DNA from: Bog-756 sp963812525
GTDB lineage: Bacteria; Actinomycetota; Acidimicrobiia; Acidimicrobiales; RAAP-2
Direction: 5' to 3'
NCBI GenBank assembly: GCA_963812525.1
Contig: CAWEVL010000004.1
Location: 496,001-560,000 of the forward strand
DNA: 64,000 nt
Part shown: positions 45,210 to 58,254 of the stretch, one piece after another
Numbering within the stretch: the first letter of the stretch is position 1
Layout of the letters: each line of letters starts with the position of its first letter
Translations under genes and position numbers: made by a program
The notes under the pieces: generated by a model
Seen by the model: only the letters and a program-made list of their open reading frames with translations
Told to the model about the DNA's origin: nothing
Databases searched by the model: none

Positions 45210-45536
45210 GCAGGCCGCGTGTCCCGGGGCCACGCCGCCCCCGGGGGCGGCGCCCGGAGGTGGTGACGGACCGGTGGCCCGGGCCTCCCGCCAATCGACC
45301 CGCCGGCCGCGCCGGGCCACCCCGCGCCACGCCACCCGCGCCCACCGCATACCCCTGTGAGCAGGCGCTCTCGATCAGTTCACACGTTGGTAACACAGAA
45401 GTGACAATGCCGTAATCCCCACCAAGCATTGTTTGCGGCGGCAGGGCGAAACTGCCCACCTTGCCCTTGAAGGCCCCGTGTCAGATGACGTCGGAGCCCT
45501 CAAGAAGCAGTTACCGAAGAGAGGAGCACCTCAACC
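45210..45536 (+). other. Intergenic region with amtB control elements
   Basis: No coding frame is supported. The AT-richer centre holds the pentamer array at 45379-45416, and the downstream part a purine-rich ribosome-binding site (gagaggagcacc) just before the amtB GTG. Confidence 0.6.
45379..45416 (+). promoter_or_regulatory. GlnR-like box: four pentamers at exact 11-bp spacing
   Basis: TTCAC (45379), GTAAC (45390), GTGAC (45401) and GTAAT (45412) are each separated by six bases, the GTnAC-n6-GaAAC spacing of actinobacterial GlnR sites. The position upstream of amtB-glnK is the classic GlnR target. The half-site GTTCAC also resembles a PhoP unit, so dual control is possible. Confidence 0.62.
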
Positions 45537-47093
45537 GTGCTAGCCGCAGCAGTGTCCTATGTCCCCTATCCGAGTTGGCTGAATCCGGGCGACAACACGT
45601 GGCAGATGACCGCGGCCACGTTCGTCGGCCTGATGAGCCTTCCCGGTCTGGCGGTCCTCTATGCGTCTCTGGTCCCGAAGAAGTGGGCCGTCAACGTGTT
45701 GGGGATGATGTTCGCCGGGTTCTCGCTCGTGATGATCTGCTGGTTCGTCTTCGAGTACAAGCTCGGCTTCGGACCCAACTCGTTCGGGGGCGGTGTCAAG
45801 GACGGGGTGCAGACCCAGCTCTCCGGGGTGGGAGGCTGGACCCACTTCATCGACAACTTCTGGGGCAAGCCGGGGCCGATCCTCAGTCCTCAGGGTGAAC
45901 AGGGCCGAGCGCTGTCAGCGGCCAACACCGCGGTACCGTTCCACTTCCCGACCGCCACGCTGGCCTACTTCCAGTTGGTGTTCGCGGCCATCACCCCGCT
46001 GCTCTTCCTCGGCAGTGTGCTCGGCCGGATCAAGTTCAGCGCCTGGTGCCTGCTGGTCCCGCTGTGGTCGACCTTCGTCTACTCGGTCGACGCCTTCCTG
46101 CTCTGGGGTGGTGGCTACTTCGCCCAGGAGGGAGCACTCGACTACTCCGGCGGGTACGTGATCCACATGTCGGCCGGCGTGTCCGGGTTCGTGGCCGCCT
46201 GGGTCCTCGGACCCAGACTCCTGCGGGACCGTCAGCACTTCCTGCCCAACAACCTGGTGATGGCGGCCGTGGGTGCCGGCATCCTGTGGCTCGGCTGGAA
46301 CGGCTTCAACGGCGGTGACCCCTACTACGCCGGCTCCGACGCATCGGCGGCCGTCGTGAACACCAACCTGGCCACGGCCGCCGGTCTGCTGGCCTGGGTG
46401 GCCCTCGACGCCTGGCTGTCCAAGGAGAAGAAGCCCACCTTCCTGGGTGCGGTCAACGGCATGATCTGCGGTCTGGTGGGCATCACCCCGTGCGCCGGCT
46501 GGGTCAACGGGCAGGGTGCCATCTACATCGGCGTCATCTGCTCCGTGATCGTGTGGGTGGCCTGGAACTTCCTCTCCAAGGTCCGCCCGTTCTCCAAGGT
46601 GGACGACGCCCTCGGGGTGGTCTACACCCACGGCATCGCCGGGCTCTCCGGTGGTCTGCTGCTGGGCATCTTCGGGGACCCCAACAACTACTCGCTGGGC
46701 TGCGGCCACCTGGACGCCTCGAACCAGGTGATCGCCACCACGGCCACCCAGTACGCCACGGCCAAGGGCAGCTGCGTGCCCTTCGGGGTCAACGGGTTGC
46801 TCTACACCGGGTCGGCCCACCAGTTGTGGGAGCAGTTCCGGGCGGCCGTCTGGGTCATCCTGTGGTCGGCCGTCGTGACGTTCATCATCATGCAGCTGAT
46901 CAAGCTGGTGCTCCGGGGCGCTCGCTACAAGGACGAGATCCTCGAAGTCGGCGACCTGGCCATCCACGGCGAGGAGGCCTTCCCCGAGGACTCCTTCGCC
47001 TCCCGGGTGGGGATCACGGTGCCCGGCGAGAGCTTCGAGAACGAGCCGCCCATGCCCGACGACCCGGTACTGTCCGGCGGGTCCGGCAGCTAG
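45537..47093 (+). CDS. amtB: Ammonium transporter AmtB
   Basis: The product is 518 aa with eleven membrane segments. The pore twin histidines lie in VIHMSAG (His 210) and VVYTHGIAG (His 365). The N-terminal MTAATFVGLMSLPGLAVLYASLV is the family start. It is about 90 residues longer than the E. coli protein, with an extended cytoplasmic tail (KDEILEVGDLAIHGEEAFPE) and a large external loop near residues 75-130. GTG 45537 follows gaggagc. It is immediately followed by the PII gene. Confidence 0.95.
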   Translation: MLAAAVSYVPYPSWLNPGDNTWQMTAATFVGLMSLPGLAVLYASLVPKKWAVNVLGMMFAGFSLVMICWFVFEYKLGFGPNSFGGGVKDGVQTQLSGVGGWTHFIDNFWGKPGPILSPQGEQGRALSAANTAVPFHFPTATLAYFQLVFAAITPLLFLGSVLGRIKFSAWCLLVPLWSTFVYSVDAFLLWGGGYFAQEGALDYSGGYVIHMSAGVSGFVAAWVLGPRLLRDRQHFLPNNLVMAAVGAGILWLGWNGFNGGDPYYAGSDASAAVVNTNLATAAGLLAWVALDAWLSKEKKPTFLGAVNGMICGLVGITPCAGWVNGQGAIYIGVICSVIVWVAWNFLSKVRPFSKVDDALGVVYTHGIAGLSGGLLLGIFGDPNNYSLGCGHLDASNQVIATTATQYATAKGSCVPFGVNGLLYTGSAHQLWEQFRAAVWVILWSAVVTFIIMQLIKLVLRGARYKDEILEVGDLAIHGEEAFPEDSFASRVGITVPGESFENEPPMPDDPVLSGGSGS

Positions 47094-47127
47094 TAACCAC
47101 TACTACGAACGCAAGGAGATAGCCAAC

Positions 47128-47466
47128 ATGAAACTCGTCGTAGCGGTTGTGAAGCCGTTCAAACTCGATGAAGTCAAGGAGTCCCTCAAGACGATGGGGG
47201 TCAACGGGATGACCGTGGCCGAGGTCCAGGGATTCGGGCGCCAACGGGGACACACCGAGGTGTACCGGGGTGCGGAGTACGAGGTGGAGTTCGTACCCAA
47301 GGTGCGACTCGAGATCCTCGTCGACGACGCCCAGGCCGAGCAGGTGACCACGGCCATCGTGGACGCCGCCGGCACCGGAAAGATCGGCGACGGCAAGGTC
47401 TGGGTCCTCCCCGTGGAAGAGGTGGTGCGGGTGCGCACCGGGGAGCGGGGCGCCGAGGCCCTCTGA
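47128..47466 (+). CDS. glnK: PII signal protein GlnK
   Basis: The product is 112 aa, with MKLVVAVVKPFKLDEVKESL at the start and GFGRQRGHTEVYRGAEYEVE in the T-loop, including Tyr51 (nucleotidylylation site). GKIGDGKVWVLPVEEVVRVRTG is the second PII signature. The amtB-glnK pair regulates ammonium uptake. The adenylyl/uridylyltransferase gene is not in the window. Confidence 0.97.
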   Translation: MKLVVAVVKPFKLDEVKESLKTMGVNGMTVAEVQGFGRQRGHTEVYRGAEYEVEFVPKVRLEILVDDAQAEQVTTAIVDAAGTGKIGDGKVWVLPVEEVVRVRTGERGAEAL

Positions 47467-47523
47467 GCCGCAGCTGCAGGCAAACATCACGGTGCCGTTT
47501 GTGGGGACAGACGTACCGCAGAG

Positions 47524-47559
47524 GACGAAGGGTCGGCGCCACGGGGCCGGCCCTTCGTC
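47524..47559. terminator. Strong hairpin terminator between glnK and gpmA
   Basis: GACGAAGGG pairs with CCCTTCGTC (9 bp), followed by a T-G wobble and four more G/C pairs (CGGC/GCCG) around an 8-base loop. It lies 58 bases after glnK and before the gpmA stop, so it can serve both convergent transcripts. Confidence 0.72.
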
Positions 47560-47634
47560 TCGTCCGGCGGCCGGCCGGGAGACCGGGGCGGGGGGCGCGG
47601 GGGAGGGTACGGCCGGGGGTGGTCGGGGTGGGGA

Positions 47635-48390
47635 TCAGCCGGCCTGGCGGCTGACCGCCTCGGCGGCCACCCGGGCCGCCTCGGGGTCGCCCAGATAGCC
47701 GCTCGACACCACCGACAGGTCATCGGCCAGGTGGTAGAGGAAGGGGATGCCGGTCGGGACGTCGAGCCCGACGATCTCGTCGTCGCCGATGCCGTCGATG
47801 TGCTTGCGCAGGGCGCGAAGGCTGTTGCCGTGGGCGACCACCAGGACCACCCCACCCCGCGGCCCCTCGGCCAGCAGGTCGGGCACGATGGCGTCGTACC
47901 AGTAGGGCAGGACCCGGTCCACCACGTCGGCCAGGCACTCGCTGCGGGGCAGCAGCTCGACGGGAACGTCCCGGTAGCGGGGGTCGCCGGCCGGGTGGTG
48001 CTCGCTTCCCGGCTCCACCGGCGGGGGCGGGGTGGTGTAGCTGCGTCGCCACTGCTTGACCTGGGCCTCCCCGTGGCGAGCGGTGGTCTCCTTCTTGTCG
48101 AGACCCTGGAGGGCGCCGTAGTGGCGCTCGTTCAGGCGCCAGTGGCGGCGGACCGGGAGCCAGGTCCGTCCCGCCACCTCGAGGGCCAGGTCCGCCGTGC
48201 GGATGGCCCGGGTCAGCAGCGAGGTGTGCAGGACCCGCAGGTCCAGCTCGGCCTCGTCGGCCAGGAGCCGGCCGGACTGCCGGGCCTCGGCCTCCCCCTG
48301 CTCGGTCAGGTCGACGTCGTGCCAGCCGGTGAACAGGTTGTCGGCGTTCCATCGCGACTGGCCGTGACGCAGGAGTACCAGCTGAGGCAT
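47635..48390 (-). CDS. gpmA: 2,3-bisphosphoglycerate-dependent phosphoglycerate mutase
   Basis: The product is 251 aa. LRHGQSRWNADNLFTGWHDV carries the phosphohistidine RHG, ERHYGALQGLDKKET the substrate loop, and VLVVAHGNSLRALRKHI the second catalytic His. It interconverts 3- and 2-phosphoglycerate in glycolysis. Convergent with glnK across the terminator. Confidence 0.95.
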   Translation of the reverse strand: MPQLVLLRHGQSRWNADNLFTGWHDVDLTEQGEAEARQSGRLLADEAELDLRVLHTSLLTRAIRTADLALEVAGRTWLPVRRHWRLNERHYGALQGLDKKETTARHGEAQVKQWRRSYTTPPPPVEPGSEHHPAGDPRYRDVPVELLPRSECLADVVDRVLPYWYDAIVPDLLAEGPRGGVVLVVAHGNSLRALRKHIDGIGDDEIVGLDVPTGIPFLYHLADDLSVVSSGYLGDPEAARVAAEAVSRQAG

Positions 48391-48447
48391 GAGATCGAGC
48401 GTATCCCGGCCGCCCCGCCCAGCGCTTCACAAAGAATTGAGAGAAAA

Positions 48448-48468
48448 CTTAACACTATGAGACTCAAC
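48448..48468 (+). promoter_or_regulatory. Degenerate HAIR (HspR-binding) element before dnaK
   Basis: CTTAACA-n7-ACTCAAC fits the HAIR layout CTTGAGT-N7-ACTCAAG with about 10 of 14 arm positions matched, most in the right arm. It lies about 140 bases upstream of dnaK in an AT-rich stretch. HspR is encoded in the same operon, supporting autoregulation. Confidence 0.5.
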
Positions 48469-48604
48469 TTTGATAGAGTGGACATCGCAGGAACCGAAAG
48501 AACAGAGAAAATACAGCACAGTTCGAGTCAAGAGGGGCTCGGGTCGCAGGGTCCGAGCCGCACAGCGAGTGCCCGGAGCGGGCAGGAAGCAGGAGGCAAC
48601 AACG

Positions 48605-50440
<1,836 letters not shown>

Positions 50441-50446
50441 TCGCCG

Positions 50447-51196
50447 ATGACCAGCATCGGCAACCCAGGTGATCGGGACAGGGATCCGGACGCCGGCGCG
50501 GGCCCCGGATCCCCGCCCGGTGGCGGAACCGACGACCCCGAGGGCGCCGGCGAGGACGGGCTGGGCCCGGACGAGGGCCACGGCGGGGGGCCCGACGCCG
50601 GCGAGAGTGACGACGAGGTGGTCGACGCCGAGATCCTCGACGCCGCCGACGTGAGCGCGGCGGTGGACGAGGCCTTCGCCGACGACGACCCGTTGGCCCT
50701 GGCCCTCAACCAGCGCGACGAGTACCTGGACTCCCTGCGACGGCTGCAGGCCGAGTTCGAGAACTACAAGAAGCGGGTGATGAAGCAGCAGTCCGACCAG
50801 GTGGCCCGGGCGGCGGTCTCGCTGGTGGAGAAGGTCCTGCCGGTACTGGACACCCTGGACCTGGCCACCCGGCATCTGGGCGACGCCGAGTCCGCGGACG
50901 GCCGCGCCCTGGTGGCGGTGGCCGGCCAGCTGCTCGACGTGCTGGCCAAGGAGGGCCTCGAGCGGATCGACCCGCTCGGGGAGGAGTTCGATCCCAACGC
51001 CCACGAAGCGGTGGGGCACCTGCCGGCCGAGGAGCCCGAGCCCGCCGACGCCGTCGCCGACGCCGGGGTGGGCCGGGGCGGGGACCCGGACGTCAGCGGT
51101 GGATCCGGTGAGCCGGTGGTGGGACAGGTGATGCGGGCCGGCTACCGGTGGCGGGGCACGGTGGTCCGGCCGGCCATGGTGATGGTGCGGGGCTAG
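50447..51196 (+). CDS. grpE: Nucleotide exchange factor GrpE
   Basis: The product is 249 aa, longer than usual because of an about 85-residue acidic, glycine-rich N-terminus. The coiled coil begins LALNQRDEYLDSLRRLQAEFENY, followed by KKRVMKQQSD, LLDVLAKEGLERIDPLGEEF and the beta domain FDPNAHEAVGHLP..VMRAGYRWRGTVVRPAMV. It releases ADP from DnaK. The segment SDDEVVDAEILDA copies the DnaK tail at protein and DNA level. It starts six bases after the dnaK stop. Confidence 0.95.
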   Translation: MTSIGNPGDRDRDPDAGAGPGSPPGGGTDDPEGAGEDGLGPDEGHGGGPDAGESDDEVVDAEILDAADVSAAVDEAFADDDPLALALNQRDEYLDSLRRLQAEFENYKKRVMKQQSDQVARAAVSLVEKVLPVLDTLDLATRHLGDAESADGRALVAVAGQLLDVLAKEGLERIDPLGEEFDPNAHEAVGHLPAEEPEPADAVADAGVGRGGDPDVSGGSGEPVVGQVMRAGYRWRGTVVRPAMVMVRG

Positions 51197-51235
51197 CAGC
51201 GAGACGAAGGCAAGAAGGGACCGGGTAGACACCGA

Positions 51236-52351
51236 GTGGCGCCGCAACGCGAATGGTTCGAGAAGGACTACTACAAGACCCTGGGCGTGTCCTCGACGGC
51301 CACAGCCAAGGAGATCACCAGCGCCTACCGGAAGCTGGCCAAGAAGCACCATCCCGACACCAACCCGGGACACGAGGAGACCTTCAAGGAGATCTCGGCG
51401 GCCTACGACGTCCTCGGTGACGGCGATCGGCGCAAGGAGTACGACGAGGTCCGGGCCATGGGCCCGGCGGCCGGATCCGGCTTCCCCGGCGGGTTCGGCG
51501 GTCCGGGTGGGGGCACCTTCCGGGTGGAGGACATGGGCGACCTCGGCGACCTGTTCGGCGGGTTGTTCGGGCGCGGGCGCCGGGGAGGCGGCGGCACGGC
51601 CGGGGCCCAGCGGGGCCAGGACGTCGAGACCGAGCTCCACCTGTCGTTCGAGGATGCCGTCCAGGGGGTGACCACCTCGGTCAACCTGACCACCGACGCC
51701 CGGTGCCACACCTGCGGTGGCACCGGGTCGGCCCCGGGGACCCAGCCCGCCACCTGTCCCCGGTGCAACGGGGCCGGCACCCTCCAGGACAACCAGGGGC
51801 TCTTCTCGCTCAGTCAGATCTGTCCGCAGTGCCAGGGGCGGGGCACCATCGTGACCACGCCCTGCCCGACCTGCTCGGGTACCGGGGTCGAGCACCGCAA
51901 CCGGACGGTCAAGGTCCGCATCCCCGCCGGAGTCGACGACGGCCAGCGCATCCGGGTCAAGGGGCGGGGCGCGGCCGGCCGGGGCAACGGGCCGAGCGGC
52001 GACCTCTACGTGATCGTGCGGGTGGACCGTCACGGTCTGTTCGGCCGCCGGGGCCGCAACCTCACCCTCACCGTGCCCGTCTCGTATCCCGAGGCCACCT
52101 TGGGCACCACCCTCAAGGTGCCGACCCTGGGGGACCCGGTCACCCTCAAAGTGCCGGCCGGCACGCCGTCGGGACGCACCTTCCGGGTCAAGGGCCGAGG
52201 GGTCCCCGCCGGCAAGAAGAGCGCCACCGGCGACCTGCTGGTCACCGTCGAGGTGGCCGTGCCCGGGGAGCTGACCGAGGAGCAGCGCGCCGCGGTGGAG
52301 GCCCTGGCCGCCGTGGTCGAGCCGCCGGAGCGGGACACCCTGGGGGTCTGA
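51236..52351 (+). CDS. dnaJ: Chaperone DnaJ (Hsp40)
   Basis: The product is 371 aa with a J-domain (KDYYKTLGVSSTATAKEI and HHPDTN, the HPD motif), a Gly/Phe linker, four zinc repeats (CHTCGGTG, CPRCNGAG, CPQCQGRG, CPTCSGTG), and the C-terminal substrate domain. It stimulates DnaK ATPase. GTG 51236. Its TGA overlaps the hspR ATG. Confidence 0.97.
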   Translation: MAPQREWFEKDYYKTLGVSSTATAKEITSAYRKLAKKHHPDTNPGHEETFKEISAAYDVLGDGDRRKEYDEVRAMGPAAGSGFPGGFGGPGGGTFRVEDMGDLGDLFGGLFGRGRRGGGGTAGAQRGQDVETELHLSFEDAVQGVTTSVNLTTDARCHTCGGTGSAPGTQPATCPRCNGAGTLQDNQGLFSLSQICPQCQGRGTIVTTPCPTCSGTGVEHRNRTVKVRIPAGVDDGQRIRVKGRGAAGRGNGPSGDLYVIVRVDRHGLFGRRGRNLTLTVPVSYPEATLGTTLKVPTLGDPVTLKVPAGTPSGRTFRVKGRGVPAGKKSATGDLLVTVEVAVPGELTEEQRAAVEALAAVVEPPERDTLGV

Positions 52352-52757
52352 TGGGCGACGACCGACACACCCGTGCCGTCTACGTGATCTCGGTGGCCGC
52401 CGAGCTCACCGGGGTGCACCCCCAGACGCTGCGGGTCTACGAGCGCAAGGGCCTGCTCGACCCGAGCCGGACCCGGGGTGGCAGCCGCCGCTTCAGCGAG
52501 GAGGACCTCGACCGGCTCCGCCACATCCAGACCCTGACCAACGCCGGACTCAATCTCGAGGGGGTCAAGCGGGTGATGGAGCTGGAGGCCGAGGTGGCCC
52601 GGCTCCGGCACGAGCTGGAGGTCACCCGAGCCGAGGCCCGCGAGGCGGTGGCCGTCACCCACCGGCAGTACCGCCGCGAGCTGGTACCGCTCAGCCAGAA
52701 GCTGGTGCCCACCCGACCGAGCCGTCATTCCATCCGGGGGACAGCAGGAGGTTCCCG

Positions 52758-52761
<4 letters not shown>
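52351..52761 (+). CDS. hspR: Heat-shock repressor HspR (MerR family)
   Basis: The product is 136 aa. YVISVAAELTGVHPQTLRVY and ERKGLLDPSRTRGGSRRFSE form the MerR winged helix-turn-helix, followed by a leucine-rich coiled coil (EAEVARLRHELEVTRAEARE). HspR represses dnaK and clpB operons at HAIR sites. Start ATG shares a base with dnaJ's stop, and the stop TGA overlaps the clpB ATG. Confidence 0.94.
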
Positions 52762-55250
<2,489 letters not shown>

Positions 55251-55434
55251 GCGGTGCGTCGGTCCGCGCTGGTTCCCGACCATCGGCCGCATCGGCCCGG
55301 TGTCCCCGTCGTCGCTGCTCATGCGGACCGTGGCCCAGGCTCCGGCGGGCGCGGATCTCGGGCGGCCGATCCGGTCCGGTCGGTGCCCGTCCATGGCGAA
55401 GGGGGCGGTGGGCGTCCGGTACCGGTCGGGAACT

Positions 55435-55902
55435 TCAGTCGGCGGTGTCGTTCCCGAGCTCGATCAGGGCGCCCAGGGTGGCCCGGGTGCGGGTCACGGC
55501 CTCGCTCCCCACCCGGGCCGTCAACTCGGCGTCCACGCCCTCGACCGCCTGGCGGACGGCGTCGGCGGCCAGGCGGCCCCGGTCGGTCAGGGCCACGGTC
55601 ATCCGGCGCCGGTCGGCCCGATCGGGCGACCGCTCCAGGTAGCCGCGCACCACCAGCGTGTCGACCAGTTGGCCGCCGGCCTGCTTGGACACGCCCAGGT
55701 GCCGGATGATCCCGCCGAGCGCCGACCCGCCGCGGGCGGTGGCCCCGATCACGAAGGCGCCGTTGCCGGGCAGGTCGTCGCATCCGGCCTCGCCGAGGGC
55801 CGTCCGGATGGCCGAGCCGTAGGTACGGCGGGCCCCCCGCAGCAGGGCGGGGATCCCCACGTCCGCATACCAGGGCTGCTCGGCGTCCATCGACTGCACC
55901 AT
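55435..55902 (-). CDS. MarR-family transcriptional regulator
   Basis: The product is 155 aa from ATG 55902; ATG 55890 is possible. The winged helix-turn-helix is visible as GGIIRHLGVSKQAGGQLVDTL and the wing RGYLERSPDRADRRRMTVALTD (DxRxRR). The regulator is divergent from a methyltransferase gene across an AT-rich gap, which is probably its operator. The ligand is unknown. Confidence 0.88.
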   Translation of the reverse strand: MVQSMDAEQPWYADVGIPALLRGARRTYGSAIRTALGEAGCDDLPGNGAFVIGATARGGSALGGIIRHLGVSKQAGGQLVDTLVVRGYLERSPDRADRRRMTVALTDRGRLAADAVRQAVEGVDAELTARVGSEAVTRTRATLGALIELGNDTAD

Positions 55903-55911
55903 AGGGACCTG

Positions 55912-55940
55912 CCGAACAATAGTCAATATTCAGTACTAGT
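55912..55940. promoter_or_regulatory. AT-rich divergent promoter/operator region
   Basis: About 29 bases (aacaatagtcaatattcagt and onward to agtactagtatg) are conspicuously AT-rich and contain short palindromes (AATATT, AGTACT, ACTAGT) in an otherwise GC-rich window. It lies just before the MarR start, the place for a divergent promoter and MarR operator. Confidence 0.5.
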
Positions 55941-56001
55941 ATGTCCGAGGGGGGCGGCCCCGCCTCCCCACCCGTTCCCGCAGAGCCCCGGGAGACCGTC
56001 G

Positions 56002-56826
56002 ATGTCGCAGCCCGATCCCCGCCCCCCGACCCCGGAGCCGGCGCCCCAACCGTCCCGCACCAGCCAGGTCGTGGCGGTGACCAGGGTCACCTTCCCGCGG
56101 CCGGCCACGGCCCACGGCGACGCAGACGCCCAGTCCCGGCTGTGTGCCGGGATGCCCCCGGCCCCGATCGGGGCGTCCCCCATGCGGGCCCACCTCGAGG
56201 CCCGCACCCGCTTCTTCGACGCCCAGGTCCTCTCGGCCATCGACGCCGGCATCACCCAGGTGGTGGTCCTCGGGGCCGGCTACGACGACCGCGCCCTCCG
56301 GTTCCGGTCCCCCGGTGTCCGCTTCCTCGAGGTCGACCACCCCGGCACCCAGGCCGACAAACGTCACCGCCTGGAGCGGATGGGAGCCGACCTCGGGGCG
56401 GTGACCCTGGTGCCGGCCGACTTCGGCGAGGACGAGGTGGGGTCGGCACTCGAGCGGAGCGGACACCGGGCCGACCGACCGTCGCTGGTGCTGGCCGAGG
56501 GCCTGCTCGTCTATCTCGAACCCGACACCGTGGTGCGGCTGCTGGCCGGCACCGCAGCCCGGTCGGCCCCGGCCAGCCGGCTGGCGGCCAGCCTGGCCGT
56601 CCATGGGCGGGACCTGGACTCGGCATGGGTGGTGGCGCAGGCCAACGCGGCCCGGCCGGGGGCGGAGGCCGAGCCCTGGCGGACCATCCTGCCGGCCCCG
56701 GCCCATCTCGACCTGTTGTCCCGCTCGGGCTGGACGGTGGTCGAGGCGGTCGACGACGCCTCGCTCGGTACCGGCGCCCTACCCGGACGCTCGCTGCTGG
56801 TGCTGGCCACGCCGGCCACCGGGTGA
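56002..56826 (+). CDS. SAM-dependent methyltransferase (leucine-carboxyl-methyltransferase-like)
   Basis: The product is 274 aa from ATG 56002 (GGGAGACC upstream). ARTRFFDAQVLSAIDAGITQ, VVVLGAGYDDRALRFRSPGV (SAM loop), RFLEVDHPGTQADKR and LVLAEGLLVYLEPDTVVRLL match the LCM/PPM1-type O-methyltransferases common in actinobacteria. The target is unknown, possibly a secondary metabolite. Controlled by the divergent MarR gene by inference. Confidence 0.87.
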   Translation: MSQPDPRPPTPEPAPQPSRTSQVVAVTRVTFPRPATAHGDADAQSRLCAGMPPAPIGASPMRAHLEARTRFFDAQVLSAIDAGITQVVVLGAGYDDRALRFRSPGVRFLEVDHPGTQADKRHRLERMGADLGAVTLVPADFGEDEVGSALERSGHRADRPSLVLAEGLLVYLEPDTVVRLLAGTAARSAPASRLAASLAVHGRDLDSAWVVAQANAARPGAEAEPWRTILPAPAHLDLLSRSGWTVVEAVDDASLGTGALPGRSLLVLATPATG

Positions 56827-56973
56827 CGACCACCCGAACCGGCGGACCGGCGGTCCCGGCCGGACCCGCCGGGGGCTGACCGTCGCCGGCGTCGGGCGGC
56901 ACGGCCACCCGGGGCGTCGGCCCTGCGGGCTACACTGGTGCGTAATCCGCTTTTCGCAACGGAGGAGTGACGC

Positions 56974-58254
56974 GTGCCGGCAACCGTCGTCGTCGGGACC
57001 CAGTGGGGTGATGAAGGCAAGGGCAAGCTGACCGATCTCCTGGCCAAGGAGATGCAGCTGGTCGTCCGGTACCAGGGTGGCCACAACGCCGGTCACACCA
57101 TCGTGGTGGACGGGGAGACCTTCGCCCTCCAGCTGGTGCCGAGCGGCATCCTCTACGACCACATCACCCCCGTCATCGGCAACGGCGTGGTGGTCGACCC
57201 CACCGTGCTCCTGGCCGAGGTCGACACCCTGGCCGGCAAGGGCATCGACACCAGCCGGCTGCTGGTCAGCGGGAACGCCCACCTGATCATGCCCTACCAC
57301 CACGAGCTGGATCAGCTGGCCGAGCGGTACCTGGGCAAGAACAAATTGGGCACCACCAAGCGGGGCATCGGCCCGGCCTACGCCGACAAGTCGTCGCGGG
57401 TGGGTCTCCGGGTCCAGGACCTGCTCGACCCCAAGATCTTCCGGCAGAAGCTGGACGTGGTGCTGAAGGAGAAGAACGCCGTCCTGGCCAAGGTGTACAA
57501 CCGCCTGCCGCTGTCGGCCGACGAGATCTGCGCGCACTACCTCGACGAGCTGGCTCCGCGGGTCACCCCGATGGTGGCCGACACCGTCGGCCTCCTCCAC
57601 GACGCCCTGGAGCGCGGGGCCCACGTCCTGCTCGAGGGGGCCCAGGCCACCTTCCTCGATCTCGACCACGGCACCTACCCCTTCGTGACCTCCTCCAACC
57701 CGGTGGCCGGCGGGGCCTGCACCGGGGCGGGCATCGGCCCGCGCTACGTGGACGAGGTCATCGGCATCGCCAAGGCCTACGTCACCCGGGTGGGCAGCGG
57801 CCCGTTCCCCACCGAGCTGACCGACGAGATCGGCGACACCTTGGTCGACCGGGGCCACGAGTACGGGGTCAACACCAAGCGCCGCCGCCGTCCAGGGTGG
57901 TTCGACGCCGTCATGATGCGCCAGGCCGTCCGGCTCAACTCGCTGTCCGAGGTGGCCCTGACCAAGCTCGACGTGCTGGACACCTTCGACACCGTCAAGG
58001 TGTGCGTGGCCTACGAGTCCAACGGTGAGCGGTTCACCCACCCCCCCTACCACCAGTCCACGTTCCACCAGGTCACCCCGGTCTACGAGGAGCTGCCCGG
58101 GTGGAAGTCCGACCTCACCGGTGCCACCGAGCTCGGTGACCTGCCCCAGGCGGCCCGTGACTATGTGCGGTTCCTGTCCGAGCAGATCGGCACCCCGGTG
58201 CGCCTGGTCGGTGTGGGACCGGGCCGCGACCAGTTCGTCCGCTTCGCCGCATGA
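56974..58254 (+). CDS. purA: Adenylosuccinate synthetase PurA
   Basis: The product is 426 aa from GTG 56974, with a GGAGGAG site. VVVGTQWGDEGKGKLTDLLA is the GTP/IMP loop, GGHNAGHTIVV and GTTKRGIGPAYADK are further active-site blocks. It makes adenylosuccinate from IMP and aspartate. A -10-like TACACT is at 56931. It opens a purine operon (purA-D-B-C-S-Q). Confidence 0.97.
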   Translation: MPATVVVGTQWGDEGKGKLTDLLAKEMQLVVRYQGGHNAGHTIVVDGETFALQLVPSGILYDHITPVIGNGVVVDPTVLLAEVDTLAGKGIDTSRLLVSGNAHLIMPYHHELDQLAERYLGKNKLGTTKRGIGPAYADKSSRVGLRVQDLLDPKIFRQKLDVVLKEKNAVLAKVYNRLPLSADEICAHYLDELAPRVTPMVADTVGLLHDALERGAHVLLEGAQATFLDLDHGTYPFVTSSNPVAGGACTGAGIGPRYVDEVIGIAKAYVTRVGSGPFPTELTDEIGDTLVDRGHEYGVNTKRRRRPGWFDAVMMRQAVRLNSLSEVALTKLDVLDTFDTVKVCVAYESNGERFTHPPYHQSTFHQVTPVYEELPGWKSDLTGATELGDLPQAARDYVRFLSEQIGTPVRLVGVGPGRDQFVRFAA

